Shown here: positions 13,004-25,345 of the stretch, one piece after another
Layout of the letters: each line of letters begins with the position of its first letter
How positions within the stretch are numbered: the stretch's first letter is position 1
DNA from: Stachybotrys elegans
Lineage: Eukaryota > Ascomycota > Sordariomycetes > Hypocreales > Stachybotryaceae
Assembly (NCBI GenBank): GCA_020746835.1
Contig: JAGPNK010000010.1
Coordinates: forward strand, 1,054,001-1,118,000
DNA: 64,000 bases
Reading direction: 5' to 3'
Position numbers and translations under genes: made by a program
The notes under the pieces: model-generated
What the model was told of the DNA's origin: nothing
Database searches by the model: none
What the model saw: only the letters and a program-made list of their open reading frames with translations

Positions 13004-14354
13004 GTTGATGAACGATGAGGCTTGGAGGATCTTGGGAAGCTTCTGTCCGTAGGATTGAGAGCAGGTGACTGATGGATGGACAGAGGACTTGAGCAACTGG
13101 CGACTTGAAGACTTCTTATACATGCGTGCCTGAGGGGATTGCTCGCTTCTTGAGCCTCAATCTGGTAACTACAACACTATAACAACCTTGGGCATATTTT
13201 CAGAGTATATACTACGGATAGGCTCGATGCCGAAACCATCAAATGTCCCTGAATCTATCTAGTCATGGCAGAAGAATCCTGGGATGCGCATCCCTCCAGC
13301 GGGCCTGTACACAGAAGGCGGTGTTGGCAAGCGTCGAATAATAAAACTGTATAGGGAACTAGACCCAGCCATGGTATGAGTTCGGCCCAAGCACCCGAGA
13401 GTCTCTGCCAATAACCTATAAGGATTCTACTCCCCCACAGTGGATTCTTGGCCGCTCTTCCGGGACTTTTTATGAATCAGATCTTTGTAAAACAACCGCT
13501 TCTAGGATGGTGAAGAGAGAGGCGGAAGAAGCAGCAGAGAGACAATAATAGAATAGGGGCGGTGACTTGTGCCCCAGCAACCAACCCAATGCAGTCGTAA
13601 CAAGCAAGGGAGAAACAAAACGAGGCCATCGTCAGGCAACAGGGTGTCGTTAGTTCTATAGTAACCTGGTTGCTTTCCAAAAATAATCTGAACGCTTCCC
13701 TGTCTTTAGCGTCCAATGAGCATCATGGTGCTTCCTGGAGGAACTTCGGGGCGCGATTCGGGAAGGTGAAGACAGAAGTGGCTCCCTTTGCCCCATCTTC
13801 CTAATGTCCCTCGGACTCCAAAGTGTATTTACCATGGCAGATGGGTTTCGAAGTGGACTAACAGGTACTGCGCTTTGCCCGTAAATCAGGTGCAAGGACG
13901 GTGTGTCTCCGGTGTTACCCTACATATAGAGGAGGGGGGGTGAGGTAGCTTATAGTTTTACTACAGGGGTTTGACGACAGTAATTAAGCAGGGATGGTTG
14001 ACCAGCTCCAGGAGAATGGCAGATGTGATTGTCATGAGCTTGTACGGGGTAGATGGGCTCGAGACAGTATGAAGAGAGAGGAAAAGAAGGAGCACATTCT
14101 AGGCTGAGATGCTGGATGAACAGTAAGATAGAATGGCATATAGAAACAAGCAAGTAAATATTACTTCATCTACATGACTCGGTCATGGTGTTTTGATGCC
14201 GTCTAGCTTTTATTTTACTTTTAGTGTGAACTGCACTTCCAAACCCTGGCCTCGGTCTCAAGAACTGCGTACCGGAAATACAAAAGAAGAGGATGGGAAA
14301 TGTGGAGGAGGAAAAAAAACTTGTACCAACTGATTTGAGCACCACCCGCCCAAT
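13004..14354. other. Intergenic, no gene seen
   Basis: Upstream of the secreted protein and downstream of the P450, this 1.35 kb shows no coding exon or RNA gene that I can support. A short run of Gs (GAGGAGGGGGGGT) is present near 13.93 kb. Confidence 0.55.
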
Positions 14355-16514
14355 CTAGGTCTCCGCAGATGCAATCCAGACCTTGAGAGCCTCGGGATCG
14401 CGGCAGTGGAACTTGATACCAGCCGACCAGGGAATCGCCTGCGCCTCGGTAGGCGTGGCCGTATCACCGATGGCGTCCATCTCGAGCGAACACTCGCGCT
14501 CCGCCCGGAAGGGGGGGAAGACGTGCTTCTTCTCCTCCTCACCGAGGGGCTGGCGCTCCCAGGTGAAGAAGTGCAGGAGGAGCACGAGCGTCGAGTAGAG
14601 GCCGCGGTTGGCCACTGCGGTTTCCTCCTGTTAGCGCTGCGCTAAACCAGCGGGTGGAGGGGACGGAGAAACATACTGTCAATGCCAGGGCAGACGCGGC
14701 GGCCGCAGCCGTATGTCAGGTGTGTGACACCGAGCTTCTCTCCACCGACTTCGTAGGTATCGGTGCGGCCCTTGCGGCCCTGTAGCCATCTCTCGGGGAG
14801 GTACTCGTCCGGGCGGTCGAAAGCGACGGGGTCACGATTACCAGCCATGAGGTTCATAATAACAAGCTGAGGAGTGTCTCGTTAGATGAAAAAGAAAGAC
14901 GTGATATTTGCAGATTGTCGGGGACTCACCATGCCCTCGGGGATCTTGTGACCCTTATAGCTGGCGCCCTGCAGGGTCTGGCGAGGGAAGCCGAGGCGGA
15001 CGGGTGTGTAGATCCGAGAACCCTCCTACTCCAATGTTAGGCTGAGTCGGCATTCTTCCTCTGAGGTACTCTACTCACCAAGTGCAGAGCACGGACGTAC
15101 TCGACGCGGTCATAGTCGTGCGGCAGGGGTGCTTCGTCGTTGTAGACGTCGCGGATGGCCTCGTAGCCGTTTTGCTGCAGATCGGGGCGGTTGGCGAGAT
15201 AGCCGATGATCCAAGTGAGCGAATACCCCAAATTGACACCAGCAGCGACTAAATAATGGTTGTCAGCGGTAACAATGTTGAAAGATGGGAGAGGGTGACA
15301 TACTGCCAGTATAGGAAGCAAGGAGAACCTCCTCCTCCTTCAGCAGACCCTGGCGAAGAATGTTACCCAGGATGGAGGGAGTCTGGTCGCCGCTCTCGAT
15401 GCGCTCCTTGAGGCCGCCGAGCATCTTGTTGATGTAGACCTGCTGCTTCTTGCGGTAGGCGCGGGCGTTTTCCTCCTTCTCGTCGTAGGACCAGTTCATG
15501 ATGCCAAGGGCCTTTCCAAGAGAGTATCGGATCCAGCCGGCGCCGCGGAGGAGAGGAATGTAGTCGCGAGCGGGCGAGCCAATGGTTCGCTGACGGACTG
15601 TATCAGAATATTAGATCTGGCCTGCTTTGTTTGTACAGTTGTAAACTTACAGATGTTGGTTTCGTTCTCAGCAAGCATGCCCACCATGTCGTCGTCCAGG
15701 GGAGTGCCCATCAGCTGCTCCGAGACCTGGCCAGTACCGAAACGGTGTAGCTTCTCAGCCATGTCAACGGGAGGGCCCTGGCTGATGGTGAGGATCTCGG
15801 CAAAGAGCTTCTTCAGCTTGGGATGGATAACAGGGGTGTAGACGGGGAGCAGGCGAGGCGCAATCTGTGAGGAGAGCGCCTTGCGAGTACGTGTCAGACG
15901 CTCGCTAAAGGGCGATGTGCCGACGGTCCAGATTCCAGAAGACGCAAAGTCGCTGTGGAAGAGCTTGAAGGTGGGACGGGACTGGTAGGCGGGACCTTGC
16001 TGGACAATGGTCTTTGCGAGGGCCTCGTGGCTATTGACAAAGACCTGTGGATGTCGCGTTAATCAAAGATAGTTGGTATGATATGCAAGGGGATAGCTTA
16101 CGGCTTCACGCTCGCCGAGCGAGACGCGGATGACATCGCCATACTTCTTTGTCCACTCTGCAATCTTGGGCACATGGCCATTGCTCAGCTGTTGCAAGTA
16201 TTCAGTAACTGGTGATGAGGATAGACTATATGCTGATGCTATACCTGAAATAGATTGCCAACAATAGGCAAGCCAGGAGGTCCAGGCAGCGAAACAGTAT
16301 GAGGAGCACCTCCAAGTAGACGGTCAAAGAACCAAAGGATTCGATTCAAGAAGGTACGGCCAGCATCAAAGGCGCTCAGAGCCAGAGCCGTAACGACAAC
16401 AACAACAGAGGCATTCAAGACGCTGACATCCCGCACACCGTTGAGCACAGACGCGGTGATCTCAACCGTTGCACCGGCAGTGGTGGCGGTGGTGTTGTTT
16501 GTGAGGGTGTCCAT
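14355..16514 (-). CDS. Cytochrome P450, phenylacetate hydroxylase-like (CYP504 type)
   Basis: The model is complement(join(14355..14614, 14677..14866, 14930..15025, 15079..15248, 15304..15597, 15651..16044, 16102..16188, 16245..16514)), 586 aa; every junction keeps phase. An N-terminal membrane anchor (VVVVVTALALSAF) is followed by the Pro-rich hinge LPGPPGLPIVGN, the I-helix region (SYTGIAAGVNLGYSLTW), the E-R-W part (PERWL) and the heme loop TYGCGRRVCPG with the Cys ligand. The block around VGTSPFSERLTRTRKALSSQ resembles the PhacA/PhacB group, which ring-hydroxylates phenylacetate on the way to homogentisate; that substrate is family knowledge, not shown here. Two oddities are a Tyr in place of the usual Phe at the start of the heme loop, and about 65 extra N-terminal residues compared with PhacA. 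No homogentisate-pathway gene lies nearby, so it may instead serve another aromatic acid. Confidence 0.88.
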
Positions 16515-18503
16515 TTTTGATGTCCAAGTGTGTAACAGATCTGTCTTGTTCAATGCACTTTCACCACAAAGAGACGGTCATGATCCATTGACACACCTCG
16601 TCATCTTTATAGTATTCCGAATGCTACCCTCCAGCGCATATCACCCCCCTTTTGCCATCCAACTGGGGCTTGTAGAGAGTCTGGATGCTGGCTGTCACTG
16701 CACGGAAGTGGCAACGTCGCTCGCGGATTGCTGAACGGGCCAATCACGTCTCGGGTATGTCACACTCGTGGACGAAGTCTCAGAGGACGCTCGAGGAGGC
16801 TATTTCCCCGTGAGCTGAGAGGGATAAGCACACACTACTGCAGTGCTTAGGAGTGGAACATTGTTGAGATCCTTGCGATAATCTAACTCGGACTAGATGA
16901 GGTTACATTGTATGTACATGGCAAGGGTGTACTTGCTCATATTCCACCGTTTATGTTTCAATGGGGAACCTTCCATAGATTCGCCTTGGTATGGTGTGAT
17001 CTGAGTACTATCAGTCTCAGTAGAAGTGACTTGACAGGCGAGGAAGGTAAGCGGGATAGGAATCAGCCCCAAGATCTCATTACGTACGACGTGCCGGTGA
17101 TCAGGGATGATCAAATTGTCTGTTGCCTTCCAAATCCCGGCTCAGCTCTGTCTATCATATCGAGGTTGTATCTTGGTTGAAAAATCTGGCAGGTTTTCAA
17201 CGTATAGAACCACGTGCGGAACATGGCGGAACCTCCTCACTTCCTGCATTTCTTACTTTCCAGAGTGGCTGTATGCCGACGACTATGGGCATGATAGTCA
17301 GGGGCCAAACCCTCAATGTCACCCATCTTAGCAGGCACGTTACATTTGGTGCCATGTCTACCTCGAGGTGGTGTATATGATGCGCTTTGCGTCCTTGATT
17401 CCATCATATGCAGATCCACAAGCTGAATACTCCGGGGCAGGTTCGCTATGCGACTATGTCGAATGACGGGCCGATGCGGCCTCGGATCCTTCCTGCGGAG
17501 GGTCTCAGCCACCACAGTGGCCCATGTGCGCCGAGCTGATTGGTCGAGCAGGCGTCTTCCCCAGGTTGAGTCGGGGAAATCACCAAGCCGCTCAGCGTCT
17601 CGTCTTACATGTGGATGCTGGCCGTGTCGAGCGACAATGGTGCCTGATGTAGGAGGCTCTCCGACCGCTTCCCTATTCGGGACTGAGACCCGTCTGGCCC
17701 AAGCTCTGTATGCCAGGTTGTGATGAGGAATCAGAGGCGACGTTTCCTACCTAGCCACTTACGATCCCCGCCAGCTCCACTGGACAGGGGGTCTTCAGCC
17801 GGAGGCGATGGTGGGAAGGAAGAATTTGGGTGCTTCCTTTGCATGACACCATTCGAGAGATCATCACCCTTCTTGGATTCTCAGCCTTATGGCTCAGCCA
17901 AGAAGGGGGACGGAAGACGGAGGGCGGGATGGCAAAAAGAAAAGCCATCGCTCAGGCGCGGACATGTACGCTGCTTTTTGCCTCCCGAAACGTATCGCCG
18001 AGGCCTCGCCTCTCGTCCCCGGCGGCCGGGTCAGCATGGTCGCCACGCATCTTTTCGCTCGGCTGAGGCCGGCTCAACGGAATTATCCTGGGGTTTGATC
18101 AGCTATGAAGGGCGCATGTTTCCCGGCGATTGTACCTTAGTTTGCCTCGACTATAACTCGCCCGCATAAGCCGCAACAAACGTGGGCCAAGGAGAAAGCA
18201 TGGTGAAGGGAGATGCTCATTGTGTGAGTCAAGGGTATCTCCAACTAGACATTAGAATGAAGCCAATTGACTCAACATAGAGCAGGCAGCAGAAATTACA
18301 TGACAAGATGCGTATTGGCCGTATGAATGATTCATCGAGCGACTTCGCAAGTAAGAGAAATGAGTCACGTGGTGAATGACGTTAAAATTCTTCCGCACCT
18401 GCCCCTCATTGCCCCTCCATAACCCCTCAAGCCTAACTGCTGCGATTTGTGTGTGTGTGACTATCAGTCTGTAAATCGCCAAACACCAAAACACCCAACC
18501 ACC
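16515..18503. other. Intergenic, no gene seen
   Basis: This 2.0 kb divergent region lies between the P450 and aspartyl-tRNA synthetase. Open frames around 17.4-18.1 kb on the + strand have no homology that I recognise and no coherent exon structure. It must contain both promoters; no motif could be assigned with confidence. Confidence 0.55.
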
Positions 18504-20340
18504 ATGGAGCCCACGCCGGAACAGCCCGCCGCCGCCGCCGCCCCCGGTGAGGCCCCCGTCTCGAAGAAGGGCGCAAAGAAGGCCGAGGCCAAGGCCAAGA
18601 AGGAGGCCCTCAAGGCCCAGCGCGCCGCCGAGCTGGCTGCCCAGGCCGCCGCCGTGACGCTCGAAGACGACCCCGCCAAGGACAGCTACGGCGACAGGAA
18701 GGACACGACCTCGGCCTTTAGCCCGGACGCCCAGGCCGTCGAGATCCGCGAGCTCGACGATTCGCACATTGGCAAGACGGTCGTGGTGCGCGCATGGCTG
18801 CAGAACTCGCGCGTGCAGAGCGCCAAGATGGGCTTCGTCGAGCTCCGCAAGGGAGGCAACTGGAACATCCAGGGCGTCGTCATGGCCTCGGACAACGCGC
18901 CCGTCGTCAGCCGCCGCATGGTCAAGTGGATCACCAGCATCAACCCGGAGAGCTACATCGCCGTCGAGGCCACGGTCAAGCAGCCGCTCGAGCCCGTCAA
19001 GAGCTGCCGCGTCTCGGGCCTCGAGCTCCACATCACAAAGTGCTACGTGCTCGCGCCCGCCCCGGCCATGCTCGGCATGACCATGGGCGTGGCCAGCCAG
19101 CCCATTGTCAACTTTAGCGACGAGAAGGCGCCCGCCGACGATGCCGAGGCCGCCCCCAAGACGGAGACGACGGTGCCGGCTGCCAGCATGCTCACGCATC
19201 TCGACAACATTGCCATGCACAAGCGCGCCCCCGTGCAGCAGGCCATTGCGGTATGCCAACGATACTATCGGCTGCTCCTGCTACGACACACGCTTACATT
19301 GAGATAGGATATCCGTATCGAAGTCAAGAGATTCTTCCGCTCGTACCTCGAAGCCCGTCGATTCAAGGAGTTCGAGCCCCCCTGCCTGATTGGCGCAGCG
19401 TCCGAGGGTGGTGGTAACGTCTTCCGACTTGCATACTTTGGCGAGGAGGCTTTCCTCGCCCAGTCGCCCCAGTTCTACAAGCAGTTCGAGATTGCAGGAG
19501 GCAGGGAGCGCGTCTTCAGCATCAGCCCTGTGTTCCGAGCGGAGAACTCCAACACCCCTAGGCACATGACCGAGTTCACCGGTCTCGATCTCGAGATGGA
19601 GATCAAGGAGTCTTATACCGAGGTCCTGACCACCCTGGAGGGTGTGCTGCTGTCCATCTTCCGCGGACTACAGGGTGAGTTGCGTCCAGGCGGCTGCTTC
19701 TACGAATTAATTTTTTCTTTTCTGACTGTATTTGTGAACAATAGAGCGATGCGCGGAGGAGATTGAGACGGTTCGATCCGTTTACCACTCCGAACCTCTC
19801 CTCCTTCCCGAGCCCGGCAAGGAAGTCCGCCTGACGTTCGCCGAGGCACAGAAGCTTCTGCGAGAGGAGGGCCCCGCAGAGTTCGCCAACGTCCGCGACG
19901 ACGAGGACATGAGCACTCCCCAGGAGAAGGCTCTCGGCGAGGTTGTCCGCACCAAGTACAAGACTGACTTCTACGTCATTGACAAGTTCCCCGAGACGGC
20001 GCGTCCGTTCTACGCCAAGATCGACGACTCTGGCGCCACGGTAGGCGATGGTGTCAAGGTCACCAACGCCTTTGACTTCTTCATCCGAGGCCAGGAGGTG
20101 CTCTCTGGCGGTCAGCGTATCAACGACCCAGCGGAGCTTGAAGAGCGCATCCGAGCCAAGGGTATCAGCCCGGACAGCGCTGGTATCAAGGAGTACGTGA
20201 CGACGTTCCGACAGGTTGGCGTGCCGCCGCACGGTGGAGGTGGTATCGGTCTCGACCGCGTGGTTGCTTGGTTCCTGGCACTACCCAGCGTGCACCTCGC
20301 AGCGTGCTATCCTCGCACGCCCAAGAGGCTTATGCCATAA
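18504..20340 (+). CDS. DPS1: Aspartyl-tRNA synthetase, cytoplasmic
   Basis: This class IIb synthetase charges tRNA-Asp for cytosolic translation. The model is join(18504..19250, 19308..19674, 19745..20340), 569 aa. A Lys/Ala-rich N-terminal extension (KKGAKKAEAKAKKEALKAQ), typical of eukaryotic AspRS, precedes an OB-fold anticodon-binding domain (about residues 85-190, VVVRAWLQNSRVQSAKMGF), and then the catalytic core with the flipping-loop/motif 2 region (FRAENSNTPRHMTEFTGLD) and motif 3 (GGGIGLDRVV). The Q-S-P-Q-F-Y-K block (LAQSPQFYKQ) fits an Asp enzyme more than Asn. The second intron splits a codon (CAG G/AG). The first exon is very GC-rich, as expected for a highly expressed gene. The start codon has an ACCACCATGG context. 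Confidence 0.95.
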
Positions 20341-20549
20341 GCTTAGGTAGTGGAGGAGGAAGGGTATTGGCATTGTGCACATTGTTCAAATTACAGACTT
20401 AGCGCAATTCACTCGATACTATGTACCAGCATAGACTGTGACATGCATGTTTTTCTTTTAACATTAATTCTCATTCAACCCGTAAGGCGTGATCAATCCC
20501 CAGCATCGGTGGCTTGCATAATCCCCGCATCGGCTTGCGCTCTCGGCCC

Positions 20550-21021
20550 CTATGCAGTCTTGTTCAGCTGGGTGCCCTCGAAGGCGGGCAGCCAGGGGAT
20601 GCGGTTCTTGACAAAGAGCTCCACGGCGGGCTTTGCCGTATCCTCGAGGGCATCCCCGTCCAGGGTTCCCGCCTTGATGATCTTGCTTCCCCGGTACGTC
20701 TCGCTTGCGCGCCACAGCGTCGAGCCGCAGTCGCCGCAGAAGTATGATGTCATGGTCTTGCCGCTGTCGGCCGTCTTGGCGAACTCCTTGGGCGTGCCCT
20801 TGGTCACGGAGAAGGACTCCTCGGGGACAATGATGTTGGTGGAGAAGAGGGAGCCGGTGATCTTGCGGCAATCAAGGCAGTGGCAGAGAGCCTGTTTTTA
20901 TTTTATTTTTTAACACTCGTTGCGGCGAGACCTGGGCCTTTGGACGTACCTTGGCGACGACATCCCCGGTTGACTTGATGCGGATGGCGCCACAGAGACA
21001 GCCGCCTTCGACAGTGACCAT
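20550..21021 (-). CDS. GFA/CENP-V-fold zinc protein (glutathione-dependent formaldehyde-activating family)
   Basis: The model is complement(join(20550..20891, 20950..21021)), 137 aa. It is a small Mss4-like beta fold that binds zinc through the Cys pairs GGCLCG near the N-terminus, LCHCLDC at about residue 26-32, and YFCGDCGS at about residue 75. The family is named after bacterial glutathione-dependent formaldehyde-activating enzyme (Gfa), but most fungal members have no proven reaction, so only the fold is assigned. The size and Cys pattern match the family. It lies tail to tail with aspartyl-tRNA synthetase with 209 bp between stops. There is no signal peptide, so it is probably cytosolic. 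Confidence 0.9.
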
Positions 21022-21834
21022 GATGATGGCTGGTGTTTATTTCTTTTCCTTTCCAGGCTACTTGTTTCGGGTCAACGGTGACGAAAGGTTTGGGACGAAA
21101 GGGAAAATTAAAGGGTGGAAGCTGGCGCGTCCTAGCCGACACCCAGGAGGAGAACGAGACGACGACATGTTTATACCGACGATACGACAATGGTGAATCA
21201 TTGTTGGGCTAGGGCTTGGCGGCCGGCACTTGCTGGCGCGAGCTTGTGGATCGACAAGAGCGGGGAGGAGAATGATTCCAAAGAAGTCTGGGGCTCCCAT
21301 GATTCCTAAGGCTTTCCGGGCGACCGATCAGGCCGCCCCTCGTCGGACCAACGCAAGGGACATGCTGACGGGTGCAGGGAGCAGACCGCTCTCCTCTCCC
21401 CCGCAGATCCGCGGGGAAGTGAATAGGCTATTGCGTCTTCCGGAAGAGGCGACATGATCGGCTTCTGTCGACTGCCTCATCAGACGGTGATCAACACCAG
21501 CAATTGCGTCTATTTTCCGCATTGCCTGGAAAAAGAAAATGTCACCACACGGTGTAATATTCATCCCGACTCTTCTTCCCGGGGACCAAGGTCGGGCAGG
21601 GCTGCTTGGCAGGTAGCGTACGGGTCCCAACAGAGGAAGCCATTCCCGAGGAGGATTCTTCTCCAGACCCAAGACTTGCATGCAGCACCAAGTAGAGGCC
21701 ATGTCAGGACAGCTTCAGTCCCACAGGCCCCGAGCTCGCTCGAGGAATAAATTGACCATGTCGTAACATCCTCACTCTCGGTCTGTCTCTGCCACATCTG
21801 CGTTGCATTACATTTGCCCGCCCGTCTCTTCGCC
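21022..21834. other. Divergent intergenic region, no gene seen
   Basis: This 0.8 kb lies between the GFA-type gene (-) and the small secreted protein gene (+). No exon or RNA gene could be supported; it should hold both promoters. Confidence 0.55.
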
Positions 21835-22700
21835 ATGCGTGTCTCCGCCATCCTGTCAGCTCTCCTCGCCTGCGGCCTCGGAGCCGCGACGCCCAGCAAG
21901 CGACAGCCGGGCCCGTCTCACCCGCTCCTCGAGTGGTCGGAGCCGCCGCCCACGCCGCAGCTCATCCCGGCCTTCCAGGCAAAGATTGACTGGGACTTGG
22001 ATAACGTACGAAGGGTCCCCGAGGAGATGCACAGTATCTGGTGCTAACCCTGGCCGTAGAACCACACCATCCAGACGCCTTCGGGCCTGCGCTGCAGCTG
22101 GTGGAGTCGAGAGTATGTATTGATCCTTACGTTCATTGCTGGGTCGTGTTCTGACATAGGCAATCTAGGGGCTATTGGTATGATGCGGAAGGGCGTCGGT
22201 TCGGCGAAATTCTGCGAGCCAACGATGACGGCATCGTCACGGATGGCACCACCCCCGGCACACGATATCTCGAACTCCGTGAGTCGATACAACCCCTTGA
22301 CCAGGAAAGCCAGCTGACATTAGCGCACCAGTCATTACCTACGTCGTGAGATTGGACGATGGCTACTGGGCATACGTTACCCACACTGGCGGTGCCATTG
22401 TTCGACAGTACCAGAACGGTGTCGTGTACGTAGCACTAACCCTTGACTTTACGGCTCGAGTGCTGACCAAGTGTTAGGCGCGTTGAGACAGACTCTCCTA
22501 CATACAGCTGGCTCAACCGCATCGACTTCGTGGCCCCGGGGTCCTTCAATGGGACAGAGGTCATGACGGTGAACCACTACTTCCCGAATGTAGGTGATAC
22601 CAATACTACCAGGCTTGACTAAGACTGACGTGCTTCTAAGCCCGACAATCTCCCCAATGGTCTGCCAGGAACGGCCCCAAATGCCACCAGGATTGGGTAG
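21835..22700 (+). CDS. Small secreted protein, unknown function
   Basis: The model is join(21835..22005, 22060..22112, 22169..22278, 22332..22425, 22478..22589, 22641..22700), 199 aa with five short introns. The signal peptide is MRVSAILSALLACGLGAA, directly followed by TPSKRQ, which offers a kexin-type KR site and hence a possible propeptide. The mature chain is rich in Trp and Tyr (SWWSREGYWYDAEGRR, DDGYWAYV, YSWLN) and suggests a beta-rich extracellular domain. There are two N-glycosylation sequons (NGT, NAT) and a single Cys in the mature part. Phases agree at all junctions; the acceptor of exon 4 (CACCAG) was chosen because the nearer CATTAG breaks the frame. No family was recognised. 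Confidence 0.75.
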
Positions 22701-23100
22701 AGGTATTCGACCAGCATGTGTCGGAATGACACTGGGGGCAAAAAGCGCTGATCCTTGGGGAAATATGATGTAGTAGGTGCGTCCAGTGTAGAAAAACGAA
22801 CAATAGTACATGCGAACAATAGTGGCCTTGCTACCCGCAGGACCAAAGAACCGTGTCAAACAATGAAGGGATCGTCAGACTGTAGCTGACATCTCCCGTT
22901 GACCGGAGAGCCAGATAACAATGAGGGGTTTGGGAAAATATATGAAGTAGAATGAAGGCTATTAGATATGACAGATGGGTGAACTGGCACCCGAAGCGAA
23001 GAATTTTCAACTATTATAACGTCCATCTCCAATCTTAATCGTCCCGTCGCAGCAAGCTAGTCGTAGATATTGTACCCGATAAGGACATGAAACCGCTCGC
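22701..23100. other. Intergenic between convergent genes
   Basis: This 400 bp between the small secreted protein (+) and the FAD oxidase (-) contains repeat family A copy 1 and otherwise nothing that I could identify. Confidence 0.55.
22774..22868. repeat. Dispersed repeat family A, copy 1
   Basis: About 95 bp here matches 43896-43994 in the same orientation with scattered mismatches and a small gap; the shared blocks include GTAGGTGCGT, GAACAATAGTA and CAATGAAG. It lies between two genes, directly behind the small secreted protein. No coding role or terminal repeat could be defined from two copies. Confidence 0.8.
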
Positions 23101-24768
23101 TCAAACGACTCTACTAATCTTGAACCCTCCAGGAACCCGTCTCTGGAACACGCCAGCTGGATCATATCGCGCCGCCACGTCCCGCATGAACTCAACCTGC
23201 TCAGCACCGTAGCTCCCAAGGGGATCCTGCTCTGCGCCCGCGTAGTTGAGGTAGATAAAGTCGACGACGCCATCCTCGGATGCCGCAAAGGCCTGGATCT
23301 GTGCCGATGCCTCCTGGAGGAGCGCCCGTGCCAGTGCGAAATCCGCCTCGTTGGAGCTGACAGACACGCCTGCTGTCCAGATGATGGCATTGTCCCGTAG
23401 ACTGTCGAGTCCCAGTACATTGCCGCCGCGCTGCTTTCCGATGCTGCCCATGTACGAGGGAAGAGGCTGCATAAAGAAGAACGTAGAGAAGCTGTCGACG
23501 CCAATTGCACTTGTCAGGTTTCGGGCAAGATCCTCGTGAACACGTATGGTGTTCCTGAGAATGGCCGGGTTGTTCTTGTACGTGCCCGAACTACCAGTAC
23601 TCCTAGACATGCTGTTAGTCCTGCAAGATGAATGCCATCCTCGTCTGTATCTTCACATACCACGTGCCCTCTCCCGATCCGGAGGCCGCTGCTGCTTGGG
23701 TCAGAGGCAACGACACGGACTCGCTCAAAAGCGAGGGTAAGCGTCTGATAGCATCATAACTTGTCTCTACATGAGGATTTCCTTCAACGTTAACGTAGAT
23801 GGTCGAAGCCGTGGTGACGGGACTGATGGTGCTGTTAAAAGACACCCATGTCACCAGTGCATTGTCTCCGAGTGACTCATCGTGGTTGGCAAAGTCCGCA
23901 GCCACATCCGCAACCACGCTCGAGTAGTTGTTCGCAAGGTAGCGAAGCTCGTACCAGAGGTTCCGCGCCGGAATCGTCGCCATGTCAAATCGCGTCACGA
24001 GGCCAAAGTTGCTGTGTCCGCCCTTGAGAGCACGGTAGAGGTCGCTGTGTGCGCTTTCGTTGGCCTGGACTATTGTTCCGTTGCCGAGCACGACCTCGTA
24101 GTTGACGACGCTGTCGCATCCGAATCCCAGCTTCGGGGAGTAGAACGAGTATCCTCCGCCCAGCAGGAATCCACCTACGCCGACGGTGCCGTCTCGCCCA
24201 CCGACAACGCTGCGGTTAACCCCGGCGAGATGGCTGTATACGCTTTCCCACCGCGCCCCAGTATACACACGAGCCAAGCTGCTGGCCTCGTCGTATTCTG
24301 TGGAGTTCATGTGGCTCAGATCAATGGCGACGCCGTTGACAATGTTGTTACCTCCCGTTGTAGAGTGGCTGCCGCTGCGGATGGCAATATGCCAGTCACC
24401 CGCCCCCTCGCCAGCGTTTGACAGCGTCTTCAGGATGAGCGACACTTCATCGACAGTTTGCGGGAGAACCAAGCACCACGGGCGAAGACGAGTGTTGGCA
24501 GCCCACCATGTGTTAATCTGGGGCTCGTACGCCGCGTCTGTCGGGACGAGAAGCCTGTCTCTGAGACCGGCAGCTTCGAGGGCGGCGCACTTTGGTATCT
24601 GGCGGTTAGTCTCTGAGTCTGAGTCTGGGTCGCGATGGGACTCACGGGTGGATTTCCTGCATTCGATGAGACCAAAGACTGCCCAGCCAGCTCACGAGAT
24701 ACCGGAATGGCATTTGCTGCAGATACGACGGGCGCCACAAGCGACGCGACAAAGCACCGTGCGAGCAT
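23101..24768 (-). CDS. Secreted FAD-linked oxidase, berberine-bridge (BBE) type
   Basis: The model is complement(join(23101..23602, 23661..24598, 24646..24768)), 520 aa. The signal peptide MLARCFVASLVAPVVSA is followed by a FAD_binding_4 (PCMH) domain whose entry motif is IRSGSHSTTGG; the His in this position normally carries the covalent FAD. The motif VGVGGFLLGGGYSF is typical, but the second flavin-linking Cys of bicovalent enzymes is not present there, so single-His linkage is inferred. The C-terminal BBE segment is RYDPAGVFQRRVPGGFK. Such enzymes oxidise sugars, alkaloids or polyketide and terpenoid intermediates outside the cell or in the secretory path; the substrate is unknown. It is transcribed divergently from the Zn2Cys6 regulator, 577 bp apart, so local regulation is possible. 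Confidence 0.9.
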
Positions 24769-25186
24769 TTTGATGCTGTACTTGGATGGCTTGGAAGGCG
24801 TTAGGTGTCTTGTAGATGGGCTATGCTGGGGAATGAAGGTATTGCTCGGTGAAGATGATGGAAGCCATCTTGGTATTTATGCGTCTGTCTCTGCTGTAAC
24901 GGCTCTGCCATGCGCACGGCGTGGATTGCCGCGTAGAGCTTGACGTTGTGCTCATTTCGGGACCGAGGGCGCATGTGGACGTGATGACGGCCTGGTCTTT
25001 CATCCGCGCGTCGTCTTTTTCACCTCCATGCCTGCCTTGTACGAGCCTGTAGGACGAAAACGGGCAATAGCTCAGCCAAGCCTCAGATGGCGGCCAAGCG
25101 AGACGGGGCATCCCCTGGTCCTCCCGGGCCCGAGGACCCGGCGTCCCAATTAGCAAATCGCAGATCAGCACTACTCCTCCACAGGT

Positions 25187-25230
25187 GGTTCCTTTGGTTC
25201 CTTTGGTTCCTTTGGTTCCTTTGGTTCCTT
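25187..25230. promoter_or_regulatory. 9 bp minisatellite in a divergent promoter
   Basis: The unit GGTTCCTTT is repeated almost five times without mismatch. It lies in the 577 bp divergent promoter between the BBE-type oxidase (start 24768, -) and the Zn2Cys6 regulator (start 25346, +), about 115 bp upstream of the latter. The rest of the promoter shows no coding sequence. A regulatory role is a guess based on position only. Confidence 0.7.
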
Positions 25231-25345
25231 CAAGGTTTCACCGCGTCAGCTTCTTCTCCAACCTCTGGTTAAGTCAGGCATCTTCCAGTCCAACCATCTG
25301 TGCCATAAAATACTTTCATACATTTCGTGACCAACCGTGGTGGAC

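Noticed and set aside
18252..19259. 335-codon open frame on the - strand opposite aspartyl-tRNA synthetase
   Set aside because: It is the antisense shadow of the GC-rich first exon; the Gly/Leu/Val/His-rich composition follows from the sense codons.
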